Assembly: GCA_964634795.1 (NCBI GenBank)
Contig: CAZWLL010000008.1
Span: forward strand, 1 to 56,434
Reading direction: 5' to 3'
DNA: 56,434 nucleotides
DNA from: UMGS1696 sp964634795
Lineage (GTDB): Bacteria > Bacillota > Clostridia > Oscillospirales > CAG-272
Each line of letters begins with the position of its first letter. Within the stretch, counting starts at the first letter, position 1. The position numbers and the translations under genes are program-made. Shown here piece after piece: positions 26,535 through 35,327 of this stretch. Below the pieces are notes generated by a model that saw only the letters and a list, made by a program, of their open reading frames with translations, was not told the origin of the DNA and did not search any database.

Positions 26535-28115
26535 ATGAACGATAAACAGCACATGAATATAGTAGTCGCAGGACACGTGGATCACGGCAAAAGCACCGTA
26601 ATCGGTCGTCTGTTAGCTGACACACACAGTCTTCCCGACGGTAAAATCGAATCTATTCGAGAACTTTGCAGAAAAAACAGCAAGCCCTTCGAATATGCTT
26701 TTCTTCTCGATGCGCTGAAGGATGAACGCGCTCAGGGAATAACAATCGATACGGCGCGATGCTTTTTCGAAACCGAAAAGCGAAAATATATAATCATCGA
26801 TGCTCCGGGACACATCGAGTTTCTGAAAAACATGATAACAGGAGCATCAAGAGCCGATGCTGCTCTTTTGGTTATCGATGCTCTCGAGGGCATTTGCGAA
26901 AACTCACGCAGACACGGATACATGCTTGAAATGCTCGGCATTACACAAATCGCCGTACTTGTAAATAAAATAGACCTTGTCGATTACAGCGAAGAAGTAT
27001 ACGAACAAATCCGCAGAGATTATACGGATTTTCTGAATTCAATCGGTATAAAACCTGCCGCGTTCATTCCCGTATCCGCTATGCTCGGAGACAACATAGC
27101 ATCACACTCGGATAAAACACCATGGTATAAAGGCTCGGATGTTTTGGAACAGCTCGACTGTTTTGACGGCGGTATCAGCGATGACGCAAAACCGTTCCGT
27201 ATGCCTGTTGAGGATGTCTATAAATTCACGGAAGGCGGAGATGACAGACGAATTGTTGCTGGTATGTGTGAATCCGGAGTTCTCCGCGAGGGTGATGAGG
27301 TTGTCTTCTATCCGTCAAAAAAGACCACGCGTGTAAAACACCTTGAGGAATGGTTCATGAATCCGTCTCCCGACAGAATGCCGAAAATGTTCGCTCAGGG
27401 TAAGTCATGCGGCTTTACAACGGAAACTCAAATTTACATTCACAGAGGTGAAATCGCCTGCAAAGTCGGAGAGAAAGCGCCTCTTGTATCAGATGCTTTC
27501 AGAGCAAGCATGTTCTGGCTCGGCAAAGATCCTCTCATTGTCGGAAAAGAATATATAATCAAATCATGCACGGCAAAGACAAAATGCCGTATAAGCAAGC
27601 TTTACAGTGTACTTGACGCATCCACATTATCAAAGAACACATCGCCCACGCAGGTGAACAAGCATGATATAGCGGACTGTGCCATTGAATGCGAAAAGAA
27701 TATCGCCTTTGACGCCGACTCAGCTCTGCCGGCTACAGGCAGATTTGTAATCGTAGACAATTATGAAATATCAGGCGGCGGCATAATTCAGGAAGCCATT
27801 AAGGATGACGGCAAAGACGTGCATGTTTCCGATGCCGCAATAACCGAGGCCGAAAGATGCCGTTACACCTCTCAGCGTCCGATTGTTGTCTCGGTAAGCG
27901 ATTCGAATTACGGAAGACAGCTCGAGCGAGCTTTGTTTGATGCCGGAAGAATACCGTATTTCAACACACACCTTTCAGATGAACAGAAAAACGTTTTAAT
28001 CGATGCCGGCATTATAGTTATAACATGTGAAGACGGCGAGTATATCTGCAGCGGCGACATTTCCGCTGACACAGACATGATAATGAATCTCACCGACGTC
28101 GGATTCGATAAATAA
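26535..28115 (+). CDS. cysN: Sulfate adenylyltransferase subunit 1 (GTPase) with C-terminal extension
   Basis: CysN is the GTPase that drives APS synthesis by CysD. It has GHVDHGKST (13-21), DAPGHIEF, a conserved switch I segment ERAQGITID and NKIDLVD. Two beta-barrel domains follow. At 526 residues it is longer than the GTPase core. The last ~90 residues include PIVVSVSDSNYGRQLERAL, FDAGRIPYF and GIIVITCED. They resemble an APS-kinase fold that has lost its P-loop, as in CysNC fusions, but this is tentative. The active kinase is the separate CysC-CysQ protein. GAAGGA precedes the ATG. Confidence 0.93.
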   Translation: MNDKQHMNIVVAGHVDHGKSTVIGRLLADTHSLPDGKIESIRELCRKNSKPFEYAFLLDALKDERAQGITIDTARCFFETEKRKYIIIDAPGHIEFLKNMITGASRADAALLVIDALEGICENSRRHGYMLEMLGITQIAVLVNKIDLVDYSEEVYEQIRRDYTDFLNSIGIKPAAFIPVSAMLGDNIASHSDKTPWYKGSDVLEQLDCFDGGISDDAKPFRMPVEDVYKFTEGGDDRRIVAGMCESGVLREGDEVVFYPSKKTTRVKHLEEWFMNPSPDRMPKMFAQGKSCGFTTETQIYIHRGEIACKVGEKAPLVSDAFRASMFWLGKDPLIVGKEYIIKSCTAKTKCRISKLYSVLDASTLSKNTSPTQVNKHDIADCAIECEKNIAFDADSALPATGRFVIVDNYEISGGGIIQEAIKDDGKDVHVSDAAITEAERCRYTSQRPIVVSVSDSNYGRQLERALFDAGRIPYFNTHLSDEQKNVLIDAGIIVITCEDGEYICSGDISADTDMIMNLTDVGFDK

Positions 28116-28184
28116 TAAAAAACGCGGCGATTGATATGTACCGTGTTGTTTTGTGCATATCATCGTACGCGTTTTTTATTATTC
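28110..28184. terminator. Long bidirectional terminator
   Basis: AATAATAAAAAACGCG pairs with CGCGTTTTTTATTATT, and an inner GATATG/CATATC stem extends the hairpin. It separates the convergent cysN and pnuC genes and overlaps the cysN stop. Confidence 0.9.
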
Positions 28185-28200
28185 AAAATTTTATGAAATC

Positions 28201-29001
28201 TCAGAGTATCGACTTGTCCTCTGCAGCTTCTTTGTGGGATTTAATGTACTTGTTCCATTTGATAAATCCGTATGTGGAATTGGTAAGATATCCTACCTTC
28301 AGTACAAGAAGAACATACTGTCCGGACAGAATGTTGATTGCGGCTTCAAGGAGTGAGCTGAGTATCCATGCAATCCACTGTTCACGGAAACGAAGGAGAA
28401 TGAACACGCCGTTCGCAATACCTACAGCCGATGCACACGCGTCAAGATAGCACACCACTACTTCAATGAGTTCGTTGCCGCCGAATAAATCGGTACTGGG
28501 GTCAAGCGTTGTGAGGAAATATCCTACACCGACCGTCCATATAACAATTCCGGCGATAACCGCAGCTTCCGCCCAACCGCTCAGCTTACGTACCTTTGTA
28601 AGCTCTTCCTCTTGTCTGTCGGGATGCTTATGCCAGTTTATAAAACTTATAATGTCGATAGGAAGCCAGAAGAAAAGTGTTGATGCCATTGTCGCAAAAC
28701 GGTACGAGAGAACCACGCATATTGCTATCTCGCATATTTCCACGAATATGGATACAATGAAATTCCACTTGCTTTGTTTGGAGATGAGAAGCTCACAAAG
28801 GATGTTAAGGAATGTATCGAGCAGATACAATACCATGATTATATTGCCGTTTACACCGTTGACATCTTCTTCGGGGAAAATAAACGCAAAGATGAATGAA
28901 AGAACAAGAATGCTGAAAAACCACACCTTTTCATATGTGGTAAAATAATTCCATAAATTCAAAAGCTTTTGCCTGAATGAAGGCTTTGTATTAGCTGTCA
29001 T
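28201..29001 (-). CDS. pnuC: PnuC-family nicotinamide riboside transporter
   Basis: This 266-residue membrane protein has about seven hydrophobic helices. The C-terminal YLTNSTYGFIKWNKYIKSHK is the conserved PnuC ending, and LPIDIISFINWHKH is another family segment. PnuC carries nicotinamide riboside (or other vitamins in paralogues such as PnuT and PnuX) by facilitated diffusion driven by intracellular phosphorylation. No kinase or vitamin riboswitch is adjacent, so the exact substrate is inference. It is monocistronic, with its own promoter and a shared terminator. Confidence 0.88.
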   Translation of the reverse strand: MTANTKPSFRQKLLNLWNYFTTYEKVWFFSILVLSFIFAFIFPEEDVNGVNGNIIMVLYLLDTFLNILCELLISKQSKWNFIVSIFVEICEIAICVVLSYRFATMASTLFFWLPIDIISFINWHKHPDRQEEELTKVRKLSGWAEAAVIAGIVIWTVGVGYFLTTLDPSTDLFGGNELIEVVVCYLDACASAVGIANGVFILLRFREQWIAWILSSLLEAAINILSGQYVLLVLKVGYLTNSTYGFIKWNKYIKSHKEAAEDKSIL

Positions 29002-29125
29002 TTGTAACCTCTTTCGATAATTTAAAAATAATACAAAAAATCCGTTATCCGATTACCGAAAAAGTCACGTTGAATTGTTGTAGATTATCATCTTCAGTTC
29101 CATATTATTTGAAAGAATTCGATTT

Positions 29126-29155
29126 ATTATACATTATAGCAGCGAGACATGTCAA
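29126..29155 (-). promoter_or_regulatory. Promoter of pnuC
   Basis: On the minus strand TTGACA (29150-29155) and TATAAT (29126-29131) are 18 bp apart. The leader to the ATG is about 115 bases; I see no known riboswitch in it. Confidence 0.7.
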
Positions 29156-29270
29156 TATGTGCAATATATAAAAAAAATCGGTCTGTTTATCCGCTGCTTT
29201 AACATTTGGTACATACGCGTATTTCAAACTGTTATGCAAATAAAAGATAACAAAAAAGTAAGAAACATAC

Positions 29271-29299
29271 TTGAATTAAAGCCTTAAAAGTGGTATAAT
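29271..29299 (+). promoter_or_regulatory. Promoter of the pheS operon
   Basis: TTGAAT (29271-29276) and TATAAT (29294-29299) are separated by 17 bp, just upstream of the T-box leader. The 29156-29270 stretch holds nothing else recognisable. Confidence 0.75.
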
Positions 29300-29305
29300 G
29301 CAATC

Positions 29306-29577
29306 TGTAATATTAAAAACGCTTTGAGAAAGAGTGTGCAGATGTTTCCGCCAAAGAGAACCGAAGTCAAAAGGCTGAGAGCTTCGGTGTGTGAAAGCTG
29401 TACTTGTTCACTTTCGAGTACATCACTGATGTCAAGCGGTTGCGGTGATATTCAGCCGTAAACGTATTCGGTGCGTTAAACCGTTGAAGTGCCGTACTTT
29501 TTGTGCGGAATTCGGGTGGTACCGCGGTCATTTCGTCCCGTTTATCGGAGTTAATCCGTTACGGGGCTTTTTTATTT
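29306..29577 (+). promoter_or_regulatory. T-box leader controlling pheS, udk-like, pheT
   Basis: The T-box sequence TTCGGGTGGTACCGCGG (29511-29527) is canonical. Upstream are an AGAGA-type stem I start and several stem-loops. Downstream, GTCCCGT pairs with ACGGGGC, followed by seven Ts (29534-29577): this is the terminator that competes with the antiterminator. Binding of uncharged tRNA(Phe) should allow read-through. A TTC followed by a purine occurs in the expected region, but I cannot place the specifier loop with certainty. The specificity is inferred from pheS/pheT. Confidence 0.9.
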
Positions 29578-29619
29578 GTCATCACCGCAATATACATAAT
29601 CACAGAAAGGATTAAAAAA

Positions 29620-30633
29620 ATGAGAGAGACCCTTGAAAAAATCAAAGCCGAAGCTCTTGAAGCTCTTGAAGCTCCTTCGGCACAGATAGAAGAACTAAGG
29701 ATCAAATATCTTGGTAAAAAAGGTGAGCTTACCGCTGTTCTTCGCGGAATGGGTAAGCTTTCCGCTGAGGAACGTCCTGTTATCGGACAGCTGGCAAATG
29801 ATATCCGTGCAGAGATAGAAAAGAAGATAGATGAAATCACAAAGGAAAAGAAAGCACACGAGCAGGAGGAAAAATTAGAAGCCGAAAAGCTTGATGTTAC
29901 AATTCCCGGTGACAAAATACGCGCAGGTCATACGCACCCTCTCGCTTTGGTACAGCGTCAGCTCGAAGACATATTCCTCGGAATGGGTTATTCGATTGTC
30001 GACGGTCCCGAGGTTGAATATGACTACTACAATTTCCAGGCGCTGAACATTCCGAAGGATCATCCCGCACGTGACACTCAGGATACATTCTACATCACGG
30101 ATAATATCCTTCTCCGCTCACAGACCTCTCCCGTTCAGGCAAGAGTTATGGAGAAAACTCAGCCTCCGATTAAAATTATTTCTCCCGGACGTGTTTATCG
30201 TTCCGACGCAGTTGACGCAACCCATTCTCCCCTGTTCCACCAGCTCGAGGGACTTGTTGTCGATAAAGGCATAACCATGGGAGACCTCAAAGGTGCTCTT
30301 GAAATGTTCGCACGCCGTATGTACGGTGAAGATACAAAAATCAGATTCCGTCCGCATCACTTCCCGTTCACGGAGCCTTCTGCCGAGGTAGACGTATCGT
30401 GCTTCGCGTGCGGCGGCAAGGGATGCCGTCTCTGCAAAGGTGAAGGATGGATTGAAATTCTCGGTGCGGGCATGGTACACCCGAATGTACTTCGCATGTG
30501 CGGTATTGATCCCGAAATCTACAGCGGCTTCGCGTTCGGTGTAGGTATCGAGCGAATCGCACTTCTTAAATACCACATAGATGACATGAGACTTCTTTAC
30601 GAAAACGATGTACGTTTCTTAAGTCAATTCTAA
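29620..30633 (+). CDS. pheS: Phenylalanyl-tRNA synthetase alpha subunit
   Basis: PheS is the catalytic subunit of the alpha2-beta2 enzyme. After an N-terminal coiled-coil region (LEKIKAEALEALEAPSAQIE), the class II motifs appear: GPEVEYDYYNFQALNIPKDH, SPGRVYRSDAVDATHSPLFH and FAFGVGIERIALLKY. It has 337 residues, normal. The ATG at 29620, preceded by AGAAAGG, is used; in-frame codons further upstream lie inside the T-box terminator. An uncommon feature is that pheT does not follow directly: a kinase gene lies between them. Confidence 0.97.
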   Translation: MRETLEKIKAEALEALEAPSAQIEELRIKYLGKKGELTAVLRGMGKLSAEERPVIGQLANDIRAEIEKKIDEITKEKKAHEQEEKLEAEKLDVTIPGDKIRAGHTHPLALVQRQLEDIFLGMGYSIVDGPEVEYDYYNFQALNIPKDHPARDTQDTFYITDNILLRSQTSPVQARVMEKTQPPIKIISPGRVYRSDAVDATHSPLFHQLEGLVVDKGITMGDLKGALEMFARRMYGEDTKIRFRPHHFPFTEPSAEVDVSCFACGGKGCRLCKGEGWIEILGAGMVHPNVLRMCGIDPEIYSGFAFGVGIERIALLKYHIDDMRLLYENDVRFLSQF

Positions 30634-30710
30634 GGATGCCGTGTTATTAATCGATTCCAGACGGCAAGATTTATTCATTGAATTTCTCTAATTTAAAACG
30701 GAGGCTAACC

Positions 30711-31253
30711 ATGTATGTTATAGGTATTGCAGGAGGAACCTGCAGCGGTAAAAGCACACTTTCCGAAAAGCTCGAAGCCTATTACGGAGAGAATTGCCGT
30801 GTTTTTCACATGGATAAATATTTCAGAAAACCGTTTATTAAAACCATAGCACCTATCACAGGCATTGAATATGTCGAACACAACCATCCTGATGCTCTGC
30901 TTCTCGATGAGCTTTACCGTGATTTTAACGAGGAACTCGACTCGGGAGCGCACAAGGTAGTTATTATCGAAGGACTGTTCGCATTGTATCTTCCCGAAAT
31001 ACTCGAAAAACTCGATTTAAAGATTTATGTCGACTTAGACAGTGATGAAAGGCTTGTCAGAAGAATCAAAAGGTTCACTTCAATGGGCCAGACCTTCGAC
31101 GAGGTTACATCCCGCTATATAGACACCGTCAGATTCAGACACAATGAGCTTATTGAGCCGACAAGATGGAGAGCGGACCTCGTAATTAACGGAAATTCAG
31201 GTGACAAGTCCGTTGATATCGTAAAAACCTATGTTGATTCAATGATAAAATAG
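30711..31253 (+). CDS. Uridine kinase-like P-loop kinase
   Basis: This 180-residue protein has MYVIGIAGGTCSGKSTLSEK (Walker A), HMDKYFRKPF, HPDALLLDEL and VVIIEGLFALYLPEI, the order of motifs in the uridine kinase/phosphoribulokinase family. It is shorter than typical Udk (about 205-210 residues) and could act on uridine, cytidine or another ribosyl substrate. The ATG at 30711 has a perfect GGAGG (30700-30704). It lies between pheS and pheT and shares their T-box. The functional reason is not evident. Confidence 0.82.
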   Translation: MYVIGIAGGTCSGKSTLSEKLEAYYGENCRVFHMDKYFRKPFIKTIAPITGIEYVEHNHPDALLLDELYRDFNEELDSGAHKVVIIEGLFALYLPEILEKLDLKIYVDLDSDERLVRRIKRFTSMGQTFDEVTSRYIDTVRFRHNELIEPTRWRADLVINGNSGDKSVDIVKTYVDSMIK

Positions 31254-31292
31254 ACGCACACACAATGTATATAAAAGAAAGGTTTATATATT

Positions 31293-33707
31293 ATGCTGCT
31301 TTCAATGAAATGGCTGGCGGATTACACTGACGTCAGCGATATTAGTATAAAAGAATATTGTGACAGAATGACAATGTCCGGTTCGAAGGTAGAAGGATAC
31401 GAGACTATTTGCGGCAACATTTCCGGTGTTGTTTGCGGCAAAATACTCGAAATAAGCCGTCACCCGAATGCCGAAAAGCTTGTTATCTGTAAGGTAGACA
31501 TCGGTAAAGAAACACCTCTGCAGGTAATCACCGCGGCAACAAACGTATTTGAAGGTGCGCTTGTTCCCGTCGCAACCGATGGTGCTCATCTTCCCGGAGA
31601 TGTTAAAATAAAGAAGGGCAAGCTCAGAGGCGAGGTTTCCGAGGGCATGTTCTGCTCGATAGCCGAGTTGGGACTTACACTGCACGATATGCCCGGTGCC
31701 ATAGAAGACGGAATACTTATCCTCGGGGATGTCGGACTCGGTGATATTCCTCTCGGAGCGGATATGGTTGACGCACTCGGACTTCGCGACGATGTAGTCG
31801 AATTCGAAATTACTTCAAATCGCCCCGACTGTCTTTCTATTATCGGTCTCGCTCGTGAATCTGCCGTAACCTTCGGCAAAAAGCTTACGCTGCATACTCC
31901 GAAAAGCGAATTCACATCGAACGACAATGATGATATCAAAAATTATCTGTCTGTAAATATAAAAAACACAGAAAAATGCTACAGATACAGCGCAAGAGTG
32001 GTAAAGAACGTTAAGATAGCTCCTTCTCCTCTTTGGATGAGAATGAAGCTTCGTTCCGAAGGTGTTCGTCCTATAAACAACATCGTCGACATCACAAACT
32101 ATGTAATGCTCGAATACGGTCAGCCCATGCATGCATTTGACTATAAGTGCCTGAGCGGATCCGAAATCAATGTCAGAAGCGCTGAGGAAGGCGAAAAATT
32201 CGTCTCACTCGACAGTGTTCCGCACACACTCGATTCAAGCATGCTCGTTATCGCAGACCACGACAAGGCTGTAGCTCTCGCAGGTGTTATGGGCGGTGAA
32301 AACAGTGAAATCACAGATTCCACTTCAACCGTTGTGTTTGAATCTGCTACATTCCATCCCGGCAATGTTCGTGTAAGCGCAAAGAAGCTCGGAATGAGAA
32401 CAGAATCGTCATCAAGATTCGAAAAAGGCCTGGACTCCGAAAATACCATGCCTGCTCTCAACAGAGCCTGTGAGCTTATAGAAGAACTCGGCGCGGGTGA
32501 AATAGTAAACGGAACAATCGACGTATATCCCGTAAAGAAGCAGCCTGTTCATCTTCCTCTTGACGCTGCCGTAATCAACCGTTTCCTCGGTGTAAACCTT
32601 ACTCAGGAATACATGGCTGAGGTTCTGAGAAAGCTTGAATTCGAAGTTTCCGATGATCTGCGTACGATAACCGTTCCCTCATTCCGTGATGATGTACGCT
32701 GCATGAACGACGTAGCCGAAGAAATACTTCGTATGTACGGCTACGACAAGTTCGAATCCACTCTGTCGGAATCCGCCACACCCACTCTCGGTGCGAGAAC
32801 AGACAGACAGAACTTCGACAACAACCTTCATGATATGCTTGTTGGAATGGGCATGGATGAAATCGAAACATTCTCGTTTATAAGCCCCTCTTATTACGAT
32901 AAAATCAGACTCGCTTCCGATGACATCAGAAGAAAGTGTGTTGTTATATCCAATCCTCTCGGTGAAGATACATCAGTTATGCGTACAACAACACTTCCCT
33001 CTATGCTGAAGGTTCTCGCCGACAATTATGCTAAGAAAAATCAAGCCGTAACCTTATTCGAAATGTCTAAGGTATATCTGCCGAAATCAGAGGACGAGCT
33101 TCCCGACGAACCCGCAAGAATTACACTCGGATTCACAACCTCCGATGATAAAAACGGATTCTACAGAATGAAGGGATATATCGAAGCTATTCTCGACATC
33201 GCGGGAATCACGGATGCGGTTTTCAAATCCGAAAGCGGCGAACTCACATTCCATCCGGGAAGATGTGCGGTTGTTTACTCAGGCGACAAGAAGCTCGGTA
33301 TATTCGGTGAAGCGCATCCCGATGTAAGCGAAAACTACGGAATCGGCGCAAGAGTATATCTCGCAGAGCTTGACGGTGACAGCATTTTCGATGCACGCCG
33401 CCGTGAAATCGAATTCACTCCTATTCCCAAGCATCCCGCTATCGAGAGAGACTTCTCGTTCGTATGCGATGAAGAGCTTGAGGCAGCATCTGTCGTTAAT
33501 GCTATCAAAGCGGCAAGCAGTCTTGTATCATCAGCCGAACTGTTCGATATTTACCGCGGTCCTCAGGTCGGTATCGGCAAGAAGAGTATGTCATACTCCG
33601 TAATGCTTCGTGCTGCCGACAGAACCCTCACAGATAAAGAAGCCGATGATGCGGTTAATTCCATACTTACTTCTCTTGAAAAAGAACTCGGTATAAAACT
33701 CAGATAA
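31293..33707 (+). CDS. pheT: Phenylalanyl-tRNA synthetase beta subunit
   Basis: PheT is 804 residues, the usual length. It starts with the MLLSMKWLADYTD motif. The tRNA-binding OB domain (about 40-150) contains ISRHPNAEKLVICKVD. The B3/B4 editing domain contains ITSNRPDCLSIIGLARE. The B5 and core domains carry FRDDVRCMNDVAEEILRMYG. The C-terminal anticodon-binding domain begins TPIPKHPAIERDFSFV. It forms the alpha2-beta2 enzyme with PheS and is transcribed in the same unit. AAAGG precedes the ATG. Confidence 0.97.
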   Translation: MLLSMKWLADYTDVSDISIKEYCDRMTMSGSKVEGYETICGNISGVVCGKILEISRHPNAEKLVICKVDIGKETPLQVITAATNVFEGALVPVATDGAHLPGDVKIKKGKLRGEVSEGMFCSIAELGLTLHDMPGAIEDGILILGDVGLGDIPLGADMVDALGLRDDVVEFEITSNRPDCLSIIGLARESAVTFGKKLTLHTPKSEFTSNDNDDIKNYLSVNIKNTEKCYRYSARVVKNVKIAPSPLWMRMKLRSEGVRPINNIVDITNYVMLEYGQPMHAFDYKCLSGSEINVRSAEEGEKFVSLDSVPHTLDSSMLVIADHDKAVALAGVMGGENSEITDSTSTVVFESATFHPGNVRVSAKKLGMRTESSSRFEKGLDSENTMPALNRACELIEELGAGEIVNGTIDVYPVKKQPVHLPLDAAVINRFLGVNLTQEYMAEVLRKLEFEVSDDLRTITVPSFRDDVRCMNDVAEEILRMYGYDKFESTLSESATPTLGARTDRQNFDNNLHDMLVGMGMDEIETFSFISPSYYDKIRLASDDIRRKCVVISNPLGEDTSVMRTTTLPSMLKVLADNYAKKNQAVTLFEMSKVYLPKSEDELPDEPARITLGFTTSDDKNGFYRMKGYIEAILDIAGITDAVFKSESGELTFHPGRCAVVYSGDKKLGIFGEAHPDVSENYGIGARVYLAELDGDSIFDARRREIEFTPIPKHPAIERDFSFVCDEELEAASVVNAIKAASSLVSSAELFDIYRGPQVGIGKKSMSYSVMLRAADRTLTDKEADDAVNSILTSLEKELGIKLR

Positions 33708-33738
33708 AATATTTATATAAATTAAGGATGACGTTATC

Positions 33739-34308
33739 ATGAAAACATACCCTATTACCATTGCAGGACTTCACCGTGAGCTCCCTATTTGCCCGGTAAA
33801 TGATAATCTTTCAATCGGAGCGTTTGTCATCTTCGGAGATCCCGAATTAACTACCGCGACAGCTGAGGCACTTCTCAAGCTTGCACCTGAATACGATTAC
33901 ATCATCACTGCAGAAGCTAAAGGTATTCCGCTCGCACATGAAATGTCAAGACTTGCGGGAAACCGTAAATACTTTGTCGCAAGAAAAAAAGCTAAAGCGT
34001 ATATGAGCGGTGTTTTCGAATTCAAGCTTCATTCCATTACCACTCAGGGAGAACAAAGCTTGTTCCTCGATAAAACCGAGGCCGAACTCATTAAAGGCTC
34101 ACGCATTCTTATCGTAGACGATGTTATATCGACCGGTGAGTCACTTAAAGCTATTGAAGAGCTTGTTAAGGCTGCCGGCGGAAACATTGTCGGCAAAATG
34201 ACAATACTTGCCGAGGGCGATGCTCAAATAAGAGATGATATAACATATCTTGAAAAGCTTCCTCTGTTCCATCCGGACGGAACAATCATCGAAGGCTCAA
34301 TGCACTGA
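33739..34308 (+). CDS. Purine phosphoribosyltransferase (Apt-like)
   Basis: This 189-residue type I phosphoribosyltransferase has the PRPP loop ILIVDDVISTGESLKAIEEL. The hood region AEAKGIPLAHEMSRLAG and the YFVARKKAKAYMS strand resemble adenine and xanthine phosphoribosyltransferases. It probably salvages a purine base with PRPP, but adenine, xanthine or hypoxanthine cannot be separated by eye. It follows pheT by 31 bp and may be read from the same transcript, ending at the terminator at 34319-34368. Confidence 0.78.
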   Translation: MKTYPITIAGLHRELPICPVNDNLSIGAFVIFGDPELTTATAEALLKLAPEYDYIITAEAKGIPLAHEMSRLAGNRKYFVARKKAKAYMSGVFEFKLHSITTQGEQSLFLDKTEAELIKGSRILIVDDVISTGESLKAIEELVKAAGGNIVGKMTILAEGDAQIRDDITYLEKLPLFHPDGTIIEGSMH

Positions 34309-34318
34309 TATAAATAAA

Positions 34319-34368
34319 ACAACAGCTGCCGCTGATTTAAACCATTTAGCGGCAGCTGTTATTTTATT
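34319..34368 (+). terminator. Terminator after the pheT/phosphoribosyltransferase operon
   Basis: AACAGCTGCCGCT pairs with AGCGGCAGCTGTT, followed by ATTTTATT. Confidence 0.88.
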
Positions 34369-34381
34369 AACTTTAGCATAA

Positions 34382-34481
34382 NNNNNNNNNNNNNNNNNNN
34401 NNNNNNNNNNNNNNNNNNNNNNNNNNNNNNNNNNNNNNNNNNNNNNNNNNNNNNNNNNNNNNNNNNNNNNNNNNNNNNNNN
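34382..34481. other. Assembly gap (100 N)
   Basis: The right flank is a structured repeat core, so the missing sequence probably holds more of the repeat. Confidence 0.9.
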
Positions 34482-34524
34482 AGGCGGCGGTTGTCTTACC
34501 TACTAAGCTGAGGTTTATCCGCCT
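34482..34524 (-). repeat. Structured repeat, one core unit next to the gap
   Basis: AGGCGG (from 34482) pairs with CCGCCT (to 34524). The enclosed core is again 31 nt, with CTCAGCT, TTAGTAG and GACAACC on the minus strand. Its last base meets the stop codon of the neighbouring minus-strand gene. Confidence 0.75.
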
Positions 34525-35162
34525 TACTCTTTAAGAACAAGTTTATCGCTTTCAAGGAAATCGTTTGCTTTAATAAGGCTTGTGGTCGGGATATTCAGGT
34601 GACGCCCGCATTTATTGCAGCACACTCTGACGTGATCGTCGTGTATTTCTATATCATAGTCTCCGTCACCGTCACAGCCGCATTCGATAGCACCTTCATC
34701 CGCCAACTCACGAACGGTGTACATCACAATATCAAGTACCTGCGGATCGGATAATTCGAGGTTTTCTCCTCGAACCTCCGCAAGATCCTCAAAACTGTTG
34801 TCGCCAAGCATATCAAGCAGTTCTTTCTCGCTTTTTTTCATAGCTTCCTGAACCTTATCCTTGCTTCCCACAAAACATATGTCTATTCCGGAATAGTTGC
34901 ACGGTATTGCGAAAATATCCCTCTCGAAGAACATCTGCGATGATATAGTATAGCTGTGCGGTGTAGGACAGAAAAGACACGGCACGTTCAATTTAATTTT
35001 TTTATCTCTTGTATAAACAAGCTCAAGCTCCGATTCACCGCACGGACATTTCAGCTTAATAAGATCTGCCGTGAGCGCGAATATGCCTATCATGCTCATA
35101 ACGGAAGAGCCGCATACGGGACAGCGATATGCTACTGTCGTTTCCTTTTTATCAAGAACCAT
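34524..35162 (-). CDS. Cys-rich protein of unknown function (zinc-ribbon type)
   Basis: I do not recognise a named family. The 212-residue protein has several Cys pairs: YRCPVCGSS near the N-terminus, KCPCGE, CLFCP around residue 65, ECGCDGDGDYD and VCCNKCGRHL near the C-terminus. This suggests two zinc ribbons around a helical middle (KVQEAMKKSEKELLDML). The layout recalls CpXC-type proteins. No signal or membrane segment is present. It is monocistronic and its stop codon touches the structured repeat. Confidence 0.75.
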   Translation of the reverse strand: MVLDKKETTVAYRCPVCGSSVMSMIGIFALTADLIKLKCPCGESELELVYTRDKKIKLNVPCLFCPTPHSYTISSQMFFERDIFAIPCNYSGIDICFVGSKDKVQEAMKKSEKELLDMLGDNSFEDLAEVRGENLELSDPQVLDIVMYTVRELADEGAIECGCDGDGDYDIEIHDDHVRVCCNKCGRHLNIPTTSLIKANDFLESDKLVLKE

Positions 35163-35266
35163 ATAATCTCCGATTATGTTATAACTTCAGTATATTTAAA
35201 ATATTTTATATCATTATAACACCTGAAAATCAAAAAAGCAAGAATATAATGCTTAAATATCATCTG

Positions 35267-35295
35267 TAGACATATGCGCCGTATTATGCTATAAT
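35267..35295 (+). promoter_or_regulatory. Promoter of the DinG-like helicase
   Basis: TAGACA (35267-35272) and TATAAT (35290-35295) are separated by 17 bp, about 30 bases before the ATG. Confidence 0.7.
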
Positions 35296-35327
35296 AATGC
35301 AAAATAATTCGGGAAAGGATAACTGTT

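Noticed and set aside
29002..29120. NAD or vitamin riboswitch in the pnuC leader
   Set aside because: I could not find the conserved elements of the known pnuC-associated, TPP or preQ1 classes.
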